Of a stretch of DNA of 64,000 nucleotides, positions 42,434-50,818 are shown in pieces. A model generated the notes under the pieces. It was not told where the DNA came from. It ran no database searches and was given only the letters and a program-made list of their open reading frames with translations. Position 1 is the first letter of the stretch. Each line of letters begins with the position of its first letter. The stretch is from Chryseobacterium geocarposphaerae (GTDB taxonomy: Bacteria > Bacteroidota > Bacteroidia > Flavobacteriales > Weeksellaceae), in the NCBI RefSeq assembly GCF_002797535.1, contig NZ_PGFD01000004.1, positions 124,001 through 188,000 of the forward strand, in the 5' to 3' direction. The translations under genes were made by a program, and so were the position numbers.

Positions 42434-42454
42434 TCTTTAATAAAATCACAAATA

Positions 42455-42632
42455 AGTGTCGTAGAGAAAGGTTACTTCGTAACTATAACGGTCCTAAGGT
42501 AGCAAAATTCGGGTGACCGAATTAGTGAGGTTGGGTTGAAAACCAACTGGGCAAAAGTTTTCGAAAGAAGACGCAAGTCTTTCGCAGAGCGGCGCTCTGA
42601 AAAGAGCATAAATACCTTTTTCGTCTTTTACC
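42455..42632 (+). ncRNA. Y-RNA-like unit E carrying a 23S rRNA segment
   Basis: AAGTGTCGTA, stem GAGAAAGGT/ACCTTTTTC (42464-42472 with 42614-42622), and TTACTTCG are present. The core starts with the universal 23S rRNA stretch ACTATAACGGTCCTAAGG and its flanks (42480-42510, helix 69-71 region, nearly an I-CeuI site). Three hairpins follow: GTTGGGTT-GAAA-ACCAAC, AAGAC-GCAA-GTCTT and CAGAGCG/CGCTCTG, two of them with GNRA loops. It ends CGTCTTTTACC. Confidence 0.75.
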
Positions 42633-42656
42633 TTATCTCTTCAAAATAAAAATACA

Positions 42657-42799
42657 AGTGCCGTAGAATAGTGTTACTTCGCTCATCACGACGGGGTCAC
42701 GGGTTCGAGTCCCGTCTTTTCCATCATAAAACACAAAACTGATATAGGAAAAGTAGCTCAGTTGGTTAGAGCACGACATTACGCTTTTTGATTGTTGCC
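42657..42799 (+). ncRNA. Y-RNA-like unit F (permuted tRNA mimic)
   Basis: AAGTGCCGTA and TTACTTCG are present. The lower stem is weaker (AGTGT/ACGCT). The core is the clearest mimic: T arm ACGGG-TTCGAGT-CCCGT, acceptor 3' strand CTTTTCC, a linker, acceptor 5' strand GGAAAAG, and D arm TAGCTCAGTTGGTTAGAGCA. It is a complete tRNA minus the anticodon arm, circularly permuted. It ends GATTGTTGCC. Confidence 0.82.
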
Positions 42800-42816
42800 T
42801 TGTTAAAAAATAATAG

Positions 42817-42944
42817 AAGTGTCGTAGAAAAAAGTTACTTCGTTACCATTGGAAGGGGAGGAATAATGTAGTCAGTTATTCTGGCAAGATTATCCGGTTC
42901 GACTCCGGCATAACGCTGCCCCATTACTTTTTTCGATAATTATC
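42817..42944 (+). ncRNA. Y-RNA-like unit G
   Basis: AAGTGTCGTA, a perfect 9-bp stem GAAAAAAGT/ACTTTTTTC (42827-42835 with 42926-42934) and TTACTTCG are present. The core has GGGG...CCCC closing, a GAATAA/TTATTC hairpin and a T arm CCGG-TTCGACT-CCGG, in non-permuted order. It ends CGATAATTATC. Confidence 0.7.
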
Positions 42945-43161
42945 TTTTATTTCCTCTCTAAGTTTTCTATCCTCTCCAAAATATTGGCGAGGATATTTTT
43001 TGTTCAAACGAAAAGTAACCGATTATTTTTTTGTAATGCAATTTTTTTATTACCTGAAATACGAATGAATATCAGATTCTTTCAATTCCTTGCGTGAAGT
43101 TTGTATATTTGGAAACTGAGAGTGACACTATAAAAAGAATTCGTTAAAATAAATAAAAAGA
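42945..43161. other. Intergenic gap, 217 bp
   Basis: AT-rich sequence. GAGAGGATAGA-like repeats (CCTCTCTAAG, CCTCTCCAAA, GGCGAGGATATTTTT) may act as an imperfect terminator at 42953-43000 for the array. TGTATATTTGG near 43102 could be the -7 box for the MBOAT gene. Confidence 0.4.
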
Positions 43162-44610
43162 ATGCTCTTTAACTCTATAGAATTTTTAATTTTCTTACCA
43201 ACAGTTTTTATAATATACTGGTATCTTGCCAATAAAAATCTTAAATTCCAAAACAGATTATTATTTTTAGCAAGTTACTTTTTTTATGCCTGTTGGGATT
43301 GGCGCTTTCTTTTTCTGCTGATGTTTTCCACTTTACTGGATTATTTTACAGGTTTAAAAATGCAAAAGGCAGGAAGTTTAAAAATCAAAAGGATTTGGTT
43401 TTGGTTGAGTATTATTATCAATCTCGGATTCTTAGGAGTATTTAAATATTATAACTTTTTTGCTGAATCTTTTGCTGAATTTTCTTCTCAAATAGGGTGG
43501 AAATCCAGTCCGGTGTTACTTAATGTAATTCTTCCTCTGGGAATCTCTTTTTATACTTTTCACGGCCTTTCTTATGTGATAGACGTATATAAAGGTAAAA
43601 TTAAAGCAGAAAGTAATTTTGTGGATTATGCTCTGTTCGTAAGCTTTTTTCCTCTTTTAGTTGCCGGTCCTATAGAAAGAGCTACCCACCTGCTTCCACA
43701 GATCAAAGAGAAAAGAGTTTTTGATTATAATAAAGCGGTAGATGGTTTGCGACAGGTACTGTGGGGATTATTCAAAAAAATAGTGATTGCTGATAATTGT
43801 GCAGAATTTGCCAATCAGATCTTTAATCACTCTGCAGATATGAACGGAAGTACATTGGCTCTGGGAGCCGTGTTTTTTGCCTTTCAGATTTATGGAGATT
43901 TCTCAGGATATTCCGATATTGCTTTAGGTACGGCCAGATTATTCGGATTTGATCTGTTGCGTAATTTTGCCTTTCCCTATTTTTCGAGAGATTTTGCAGA
44001 ATTTTGGAGACGTTGGCATATTTCACTTTCTTCATGGTTTAAAGATTACCTATATATTCCTTTAGGAGGAAGTAAAGGCGGAAAATGGATGCGGATAAGA
44101 AATACATTTATCATTTTTATAGTGAGTGGATTCTGGCATGGGGCGAACTGGACGTTTATTGTATGGGGATTATTAAATGCCATATTTATTATGCCTTCTA
44201 TCCTTATGAAAACCAATAGGAAAAATTTGGAAATTGTTTCGAAAGGTAGACAATGGCCAACTATCCGTGAATTTTTACAAATACTCATAACTTTTGGACT
44301 AACTGTTTTCGCATGGATATTTTTCAGAGCTGAAAATATGACTCATGCCTATCAATATATCACTGAAATGTTTTCCGGCTCACTTTTCACAATCCCTGAA
44401 TTTGCAGAGAAGAAAAAGGCGGTCATAACAATTCTTCTTGTGATCATTTTTATTCTGGTAGAGTGGAAAGGACGCGAAAATCAGTATGCGATTGAAAAAC
44501 TAGGTTTGCATTGGAGGAAGCCTCTGAGATATGCCATGTATTACGCTATTATTATCTCTGTTTTTTGGTTTGGAGGAAATACGGAACAGTTCATTTACTT
44601 TCAATTTTGA
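43162..44610 (+). CDS. MBOAT-family O-acyltransferase (AlgI-like)
   Basis: The 482-aa polytopic membrane protein has MLFNSIEFLIFLPTVFIIYW, LPLGISFYTFHGLSYVIDVY, RDFAEFWRRWHISLSSWFKDYLYIPLGG (split here only by reading) and the catalytic His in FWHGANWTFIVWG. AlgI-type proteins move acetyl groups across the membrane to exopolysaccharide or cell-wall glycans. It is 3 bp before its usual SGNH-type partner. Confidence 0.92.
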   Translation: MLFNSIEFLIFLPTVFIIYWYLANKNLKFQNRLLFLASYFFYACWDWRFLFLLMFSTLLDYFTGLKMQKAGSLKIKRIWFWLSIIINLGFLGVFKYYNFFAESFAEFSSQIGWKSSPVLLNVILPLGISFYTFHGLSYVIDVYKGKIKAESNFVDYALFVSFFPLLVAGPIERATHLLPQIKEKRVFDYNKAVDGLRQVLWGLFKKIVIADNCAEFANQIFNHSADMNGSTLALGAVFFAFQIYGDFSGYSDIALGTARLFGFDLLRNFAFPYFSRDFAEFWRRWHISLSSWFKDYLYIPLGGSKGGKWMRIRNTFIIFIVSGFWHGANWTFIVWGLLNAIFIMPSILMKTNRKNLEIVSKGRQWPTIREFLQILITFGLTVFAWIFFRAENMTHAYQYITEMFSGSLFTIPEFAEKKKAVITILLVIIFILVEWKGRENQYAIEKLGLHWRKPLRYAMYYAIIISVFWFGGNTEQFIYFQF

Positions 44611-44613
44611 TGA

Positions 44614-45657
44614 ATGATAAAGAAATTTATACTTAAAACAGCATATTTTATCCTTCCGGCAGTATTTCTGTTCGGGATTTCATTAATTGGACTGATCAGA
44701 ACAGAAAGTCCGGATGTTTTAAGAATGGGAATGATTCCCAATATTTATAAACATTACAGGGATCGCTTTGATTTGTCTGAAAAAGAAAATTTTGAAAGAT
44801 TATCAAAAACAAAAAAAAGGAAATTTGATTTTTTGACCATGGGAGATTCTTTTTCAGAACAGAAAGGATACGGATATAATCATTTCTTAGCAGAAAAATA
44901 CACAACTTTACATGTTGATGAATTTATTTCAAATAATCAGATTCAGACCTTAATTAACCTTATCAACGGTGATTTTTTTGACCATTATACGATTAAATAT
45001 GTTGTTCTTCAAAATGTGGAACGTCATTTCATCGATAATATTACAGGAATAAACTTTAACACGAAAATAGAGCAAAAGCAAATAGATTCTTTGATTTTAA
45101 ATCATCATGAGGAATTAAAAGAAAATAAAACAGATTCTGAATTTTTTTCCAGATCAACCCTTCAGTTTCCGCTTTACTATATGCCTAAGTTTTTTATTTG
45201 TAAAGACTATCTCTCCAACGATTTAATTTATAATTATAATTTAAATTCGAAAAAATTATTCAGTAATGAGTCTGATAAATTGCTTTTTTACAAATACGAT
45301 ATCATCTCTCTTGCCGAAAGTAATAAAATCTCAAATGTCGTTTTGCTAAATAATGTACTCAATAAAATATCTCAAAAACTTCAGGAAAAAAATGTAAAAC
45401 TCATCGTGTTACCGGCTCCGGATAAATACGATATGTATTATGATGACATTGCCGATAAAATCAATCTGGAGAAGCCGTTATTCTTCGAGCATATTAAACC
45501 TCTTAAAAAAAATTATTTATATATAAATTCTAAAGAAATCCTGAAAAGTCATATGAATAATGAGCAGGATATTTATTTTTATGATGATACCCACTGGTCT
45601 CCAGTAGCCTCCCGGATCATTGTCAATGAGATTGATAAAGCAGTTCATGCCAGATAG
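44614..45657 (+). CDS. AlgX/DHHW-like O-acetylation partner
   Basis: The 347-aa protein has an N-terminal membrane anchor (FILKTAYFILPAVFLFGISL) and a SGNH-hydrolase-like fold: block I TMGDSFSEQKGYGYNHFL, block V YFYDDTHWSPVASRII. It would accept acetyl from the MBOAT protein and pass it to a glycan in the periplasm. The end D-x-T-H-W is conserved in AlgJ/AlgX proteins. Confidence 0.85.
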   Translation: MIKKFILKTAYFILPAVFLFGISLIGLIRTESPDVLRMGMIPNIYKHYRDRFDLSEKENFERLSKTKKRKFDFLTMGDSFSEQKGYGYNHFLAEKYTTLHVDEFISNNQIQTLINLINGDFFDHYTIKYVVLQNVERHFIDNITGINFNTKIEQKQIDSLILNHHEELKENKTDSEFFSRSTLQFPLYYMPKFFICKDYLSNDLIYNYNLNSKKLFSNESDKLLFYKYDIISLAESNKISNVVLLNNVLNKISQKLQEKNVKLIVLPAPDKYDMYYDDIADKINLEKPLFFEHIKPLKKNYLYINSKEILKSHMNNEQDIYFYDDTHWSPVASRIIVNEIDKAVHAR

Positions 45658-45862
45658 TGTGCTAGCTCTTAAATTGGAAAGTATTAAATTGTGCAATCAC
45701 CTTCAAGTTTTTATCTTTGCAGAAATTATGAGGGCAAAAAACAAAATTTCTTCTGAAGTTACAACGGTTTAAGGATTGTTTGCCAACCTGTTCCGAGTTC
45801 CCGAAAATCGGGATTTGGGTGTTTAAAAAATCATAATTTACCTCCTTAAATTATTTTTTCCA

Positions 45863-47401
45863 ATGGGAAATATTCTTAAACTTTTCGACTTTTCGCAAAA
45901 AATCAATTATAAAAACGAAATTTTAGCAGGATTTACGGTTGCCATGACCATGATTCCCGAATCGTTGTCATTTGCCATTCTTGCCGGGCTTTCCCCTCTT
46001 ACAGGTTTGTATGCTGCTTTTATGATGGGATTGGTTACAGCAATTTTAGGCGGCCGTCCCGGAATGGTTTCCGGTGGAGCAGGTGCAACGATTGTTGTTT
46101 TAATTGCTTTAATCAAAAGTCATGGAGTAGAATATCTCTTTGCCACTGTTGTTCTTGCCGGAATTTTTCAGTTGTTGGTAGGTATTCTGAAACTCGGAAA
46201 ATTCGTGAGATTAATTCCACAGCCGGTAATGTATGGTTTTTTAAATGGTTTGGCGGTAATTATTTTTATGGCACAGATCGAACAGTTCAAAATTACTGAT
46301 GCCAATGGAACTGTAAGCTGGCTTCAGGGAACTCCATTGTATATTATGGCAACCTTAACAGTTTTAACGATTGCAATTGTTTACTTCTTTCCAAAAATTA
46401 CAAAGGTGGTTCCTGCTTCTCTGGTTGCTATTTTGATTGTTTTTGGGGTTGTTTTAGGATTTGGTATTCATACCAAAACGGTTGCAGATATTGCGCATAT
46501 TAGTGGTAGCTTACCGAGTTTTCATTTTCCAAGCATTCCCTTTTCATTGGAGACTTTACAGATCATTTTTCCATACGCTTTGATTATGGCAGGAGTTGGT
46601 CTGATTGAATCATTGCTGACGTTATCAATGGTGGATGAAATCACGAACTCTAAAGGAAATACCAATAAAGAATCCGTAGCACAGGGACTAGCCAATATTA
46701 CAAACGGATTTTTCGGTGGAATGGGAGGTTGTGCGATGGTTGCGCAGACGCTGGTAAATTTAAATGCGGGTTCAAGAGCCAGACTTTCTGGGATTATAGC
46801 ATCCATAATGATCCTGATTATTATTCTAGTAGGTGCACCATTTATCGAGAAAATTCCGATGGCTGCTTTGGTGGGAGTAATGATGATGGTGGCAATCAGT
46901 ACATTTCAATGGGTATCTATCAGGATCGTCAACAAAATGCCGAAGTCTGATATTTTTGTTGGAATGACAGTGGCTTTAATTACTATTGTTCTTCACAATC
47001 TGGCATTGGCGGTTTTAGTAGGGGTAATTATTTCTGCATTGGTTTTTGCCTGGGATAATGCCACAAGAATTCGTGCCCGAAAATACACCGATGAAAACGG
47101 AATTAAGTACTACGAAATTTTAGGTCCGTTATTCTTTGGTTCAGTTAGTACATTTACAGATAAATTTGATCCGATGAATGATCCTGAACAGGTGGTAATT
47201 GACTTCAAAGAAAGTCGGATTGTTGATATGAGCGCTATTGATGCTTTAGACAAATTATCAAAAAGATATGCTCAGCAAAATAAAAAATTACATTTAAAAC
47301 ATCTGAGTGAAGACTGCCGGAAAATGCTGAAAAATGCTGAAGCAGTTATTGAAGTAAATATTCAGGATGATCCGACTTATAAAGTAATGCCTGAGAAATA
47401 G
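45863..47401 (+). CDS. SulP-family anion transporter
   Basis: The 512-aa protein has about 11 membrane helices with the SulP start AGFTVAMTMIPESLSFAILA and GLYAAFMMGLVTAILGGRPG, QGLANITNGFFGGMGGCAMV, and a C-terminal STAS domain (VVIDFKESRIVDMSAIDALD). It transports sulfate, bicarbonate or other anions. The 206-bp gap upstream has an imperfect hairpin at 45798-45815 (GTTCCCGAAAATCGGGATT). Confidence 0.92.
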   Translation: MGNILKLFDFSQKINYKNEILAGFTVAMTMIPESLSFAILAGLSPLTGLYAAFMMGLVTAILGGRPGMVSGGAGATIVVLIALIKSHGVEYLFATVVLAGIFQLLVGILKLGKFVRLIPQPVMYGFLNGLAVIIFMAQIEQFKITDANGTVSWLQGTPLYIMATLTVLTIAIVYFFPKITKVVPASLVAILIVFGVVLGFGIHTKTVADIAHISGSLPSFHFPSIPFSLETLQIIFPYALIMAGVGLIESLLTLSMVDEITNSKGNTNKESVAQGLANITNGFFGGMGGCAMVAQTLVNLNAGSRARLSGIIASIMILIIILVGAPFIEKIPMAALVGVMMMVAISTFQWVSIRIVNKMPKSDIFVGMTVALITIVLHNLALAVLVGVIISALVFAWDNATRIRARKYTDENGIKYYEILGPLFFGSVSTFTDKFDPMNDPEQVVIDFKESRIVDMSAIDALDKLSKRYAQQNKKLHLKHLSEDCRKMLKNAEAVIEVNIQDDPTYKVMPEK

Positions 47402-47504
47402 TAGAGTGAGGTGCTGTAGAATTGATAAATAAGTTAGAATCTTGAGGATAGATATAATCAGCAAAATCCATTATAGAAGAAACGACTATTCACCTTTATA
47501 ACCC

Positions 47505-47545
47505 AAACAAGGACTGTAAAATAAATTTACAGCCCTCGTTTTTTA
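47505..47545. terminator. Bidirectional terminator
   Basis: GGACTGTAAA and TTTACAGCCC form a stem followed by TTTTTT, between convergent SulP and EF-G-like genes. Confidence 0.75.
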
Positions 47546-49609
47546 GGTTACCAATGTATTTGCAATGAAATCAGGTACCAAAGCATAGTGTGACAATTTC
47601 ATACTGATCGAAGCTCTGCCGCTTGTCAACGCTCTCAGGTCAGAAATATATCCGAAAGTAGAAGCTAAAGGAACTTCCGCCGAGAAGATTTTTCTTCCTA
47701 ATTTTTCATCAATCGAAGTAATGATTCCTCTTCTTTTGTTGATGTCGGCGGTCACAGCTCCCGTATATTCTTCAATACTTTGAATTTCAACCTGCATGAT
47801 TGGTTCCAATAATTTCGGTTTACAACTTTTTGCCACCGCTCTGAAACCATCTCTTGCAGCCATTTCAAAATCATGAGCTCCCGAATCTTCAGAGTGGGTT
47901 GATCCATCCAAAAGCGTAACTTTCATGCTTTCCAAAGGATTTCCACTCAATGCTCCATTTTCCATCGCTTCTCTGAAACCTTTTTCAACAGACGGAATAT
48001 ATTCACTCGGAACAACTCCACCTTTGATTTGATTAATGAATTCTAAACCGATTCCGTTATCATTTCTAGGTCCGATTTCAAAAGTGATATCCGCAAATTG
48101 CCCGCTTCCGCCATTTTGTTTCACGAGTTTTTCTCGGTGAATTTTGGTTTCCGTTAAAATTTCCTTGTACGAAACTTTAGGTTTTCCTTGATTGATTTCA
48201 ATTCCGTGATTCAATCGGATCTTTTCCAAAGTTACCTCAAGATGCAATTCTCCCAAACCGCTCAACAAAGTTTCTCCTGTCTGTCGGTTTCTTTCCACCA
48301 ATAACGACGGATCTTCTTCCTGAATTTTCGCCAAAACCAATCCGAAAGATTTTTCATCAGCATTCGTTTTCGGTTCAATTGAAACTCGAATAACCGGAGC
48401 CGGAATCGTAATGGATTCAAGCAAAACAGATCGTTCAATACATGATAAAGAATCACCTGTTTTCGCACCTTTTATTCCAGTTAAAGCAACGATATCTCCC
48501 GCTTTTCCTTCTTCAATCGTTAACGTTTTGTCAGATTGCATCTGTAAAATTCTCGAAATCCTGAAACTTTCACCCGTCCTTACATTCTGAACCGTGTCAC
48601 CAGATTTTATTTTACCGGAATAAATTCTCAACATAGAAAGTTTACCCATGTGTTTATCAATCACGACTTTGAAAACCAATCCTGAAAAAGTTTCTTCTTC
48701 ATTTCTTTCCAATTCGATTGTTTCTTCCGTTTTCGCATCTTTTCCTTTGATAGAAGGTAGTTGATTCGGCGCAGGAAGGTAATTAACGATGGCATCAAGC
48801 AAAGGTTGAACGCCTTTATTTTTAAAAGCAGAACCACATAAAACGGGAACTAAACTTCTTGCCTGACAAGTTCTTTGGATCGCTTCACAAATCATTTCTT
48901 CAGAAATTTCGTTCTCAGAATTCATGAACATTTCAAAGAAAATTTCGTCATATTCAGCCAATGTTTCCATTAATTTTGATCTGAATTCATCAGCTTCAGT
49001 TTTATAATTTTCAGGAATTTCCTTTTCAATAATGATTTCTCCGTTTTCATCGATCCAGTACAACGCTTTTTGTTTAATCAAATCGATAACGCCTTCAAAT
49101 TGATCTTCAGAACCCATCGGAATTTGCAAAGCCAAAGGAACTGCATTTAGTTTGGTTTTAATTTCATTCAAGACAGCGAAGAAATCAGCCCCTATTCTAT
49201 CCATTTTATTGATGAAACAAATCTTGGAGATTCCATGCTTCTCGGCTTGAAACCAGACATTTTCGGTTTGTGGCTGAACTCCCGAAGAAGCGCAAAAAAC
49301 GGCAACAACACTGTCCAAAACTCTTAACGAACGCTCAACTTCCACAGCAAAATCAATGTGTCCGGGAGTGTCGATAATATTGATATTGAAAAAATTATTA
49401 TCCTTTTTCCACTGAGTTGAAATCGCTGCTGATGAAATGGTAATTCCTCGGTTTTTTTCCTGAATATCTTTATCCATTGTGGTATTTCCATTGTCGACAT
49501 TTCCGATTTTGTGAATTGTTCCTGTGTAGTACAGCAATCTTTCCGTTAAAGTTGTTTTTCCTGCATCAACGTGTGCTATAATCCCTATATTGCGTGTGTT
49601 GTATTTCAT
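47543..49609 (-). CDS. Elongation factor G paralogue
   Basis: The 688-aa GTPase has G1 AHVDAGKTTLTERLL, G3 DTPGHIDF, G4 NKMD and all EF-G domains to the C terminus. The switch-1 region NVDNGNTTMDKDIQEKNRGI departs from the usual EF-G [20 protein letters not shown]. The gene stands alone, not beside rpsG/tuf. It is therefore a secondary EF-G (EF-G2-like), perhaps for stress, ribosome recycling or antibiotic tolerance. It is not a TetM/TetQ-type protein by its N terminus. Confidence 0.85.
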   Translation of the reverse strand: MKYNTRNIGIIAHVDAGKTTLTERLLYYTGTIHKIGNVDNGNTTMDKDIQEKNRGITISSAAISTQWKKDNNFFNINIIDTPGHIDFAVEVERSLRVLDSVVAVFCASSGVQPQTENVWFQAEKHGISKICFINKMDRIGADFFAVLNEIKTKLNAVPLALQIPMGSEDQFEGVIDLIKQKALYWIDENGEIIIEKEIPENYKTEADEFRSKLMETLAEYDEIFFEMFMNSENEISEEMICEAIQRTCQARSLVPVLCGSAFKNKGVQPLLDAIVNYLPAPNQLPSIKGKDAKTEETIELERNEEETFSGLVFKVVIDKHMGKLSMLRIYSGKIKSGDTVQNVRTGESFRISRILQMQSDKTLTIEEGKAGDIVALTGIKGAKTGDSLSCIERSVLLESITIPAPVIRVSIEPKTNADEKSFGLVLAKIQEEDPSLLVERNRQTGETLLSGLGELHLEVTLEKIRLNHGIEINQGKPKVSYKEILTETKIHREKLVKQNGGSGQFADITFEIGPRNDNGIGLEFINQIKGGVVPSEYIPSVEKGFREAMENGALSGNPLESMKVTLLDGSTHSEDSGAHDFEMAARDGFRAVAKSCKPKLLEPIMQVEIQSIEEYTGAVTADINKRRGIITSIDEKLGRKIFSAEVPLASTFGYISDLRALTSGRASISMKLSHYALVPDFIANTLVT

Positions 49610-50145
49610 TTTTGTTTAGTTTAATTTGTTGATTTTTAAGATTGTATTTTAAATTTTTAGGCACGAAAATTCCATAATCTCACCTTTTGTTTCAGTAAGA
49701 AATTCAATTTTGTTTTCGTTAAAAATTGTAGACAACCTTTTCGAATGTAAAAAGCTGAAAGTAGGGTAGCAAAAAAGACCTATCTGAACAGATAGGCCTT
49801 GTTATATTTTTGATTTATAAAGGTCGATCGTTATTCAGATAAATATTTAGTGCTACCAAAGTACACAGCTCTGATAGGATTGCTTAAAGTTATAATATTT
49901 ATCATTTTTGTTGACATTGTTGATTGTTAATCGGTTGCGAAATTAGAAAAAAAAATCAATTGACAAAAATTTTTGTAAAATAAATTTCAAATCATAAAAA
50001 TATCTTAAAACAGTGAAGTAAATTGAATGATTAATTTTAAAATTTTATCTTTGGGAAGAATTGAGTAATTCGGACACAATAGATGAAAAAAATAAAAATC
50101 TTTTTCAAAGAAAGAGCTAAATCAAACTTTTAACTTGTAAATGTC
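49610..50145. other. Intergenic gap, 536 bp
   Basis: A bidirectional terminator-like hairpin lies at about 49776-49800 (GACCTATCTG-AACAGATAGGCC). The rest is AT-rich; TTTATCTTTGG at 50044-50054 is a good -7 box for the Ter operon. No gene is seen. Confidence 0.5.
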
Positions 50146-50817
50146 TTGAAAACAGATATCGATCTTCATAACCATAGTCATTTTTCTTTTGACTTATGGC
50201 TCACATTAATTAAGTCTCATCCTGAATTTAAAGCAAAAAGAGTTGAGCTGTTCTCTTCGTTTTTTGAAGTAAATGAACCTATTGATAAAGTTGCGAAAAC
50301 TGTAAAATATTACGATAATCTTTGTAACTCTATTAATGAAGTTACCGGAGGAAATATAGATACTTTTGAAATTTACCTGCTGATCTTAAATTCTCTGAAT
50401 GTAGATGTAAATCAGTTGAATAAAGAAATATTAAACGAATTTTATCAGAAAAGCGAAGACCTGTTTCTGGAATATAAACCGGTTGTGATTTTTGAAAATA
50501 TTCATGATTTTTTTGACGAAATTAAAAGCCAGGGAAAAACGATCAATATTTTAAGCAATACTGGATTTATCAAGGGAAAAACGATGCGGAAATTTTTAAT
50601 TAATGAAAACCTTGATCAGTACATCGATTTCCATATTTATTCTGACGAAATAAATTGTTCAAAACCCGATCCTAAGATATTTCAGCAGGTGAAAAATTTA
50701 ATTCGAAACCAGGAATTACATTTAAATCAGATTCTGCACATCGGCGATAACCCGATTGCTGATTATAAAGGAGCAAGGGATTTTGGTTTTAATGCACACT
50801 TACTTAAACACAATTAA
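50146..50817 (+). CDS. HAD-superfamily hydrolase of Ter operon
   Basis: The 223-aa product begins at a TTG codon. HAD motif I SFDLWLTLI lacks the usual second Asp (D-x-W instead of D-x-D), motif II is ILSNTGF, and motif IV HIGDNPIADYKGA. In Ter clusters a HAD and a phosphoribosyltransferase gene commonly precede terD and are thought to make a nucleotide-like metabolite. It ends 1 bp before the next gene. Confidence 0.82.
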   Translation: MKTDIDLHNHSHFSFDLWLTLIKSHPEFKAKRVELFSSFFEVNEPIDKVAKTVKYYDNLCNSINEVTGGNIDTFEIYLLILNSLNVDVNQLNKEILNEFYQKSEDLFLEYKPVVIFENIHDFFDEIKSQGKTINILSNTGFIKGKTMRKFLINENLDQYIDFHIYSDEINCSKPDPKIFQQVKNLIRNQELHLNQILHIGDNPIADYKGARDFGFNAHLLKHN

Positions 50818-50818
50818 T

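Noticed and set aside
42480..42600. Fragment of a real rRNA operon
   Set aside because: Only about 30 bp match 23S rRNA; the flanks belong to the Y-RNA-like unit and no 16S, 5S or further 23S sequence is present.
47543..49609. TetM/TetQ-type ribosomal protection gene
   Set aside because: The N-terminal motif AHVDAGKTTLTERLLYYTG and full-length match to EF-G fit an EF-G paralogue better; no tetracycline-protection features were recognised.
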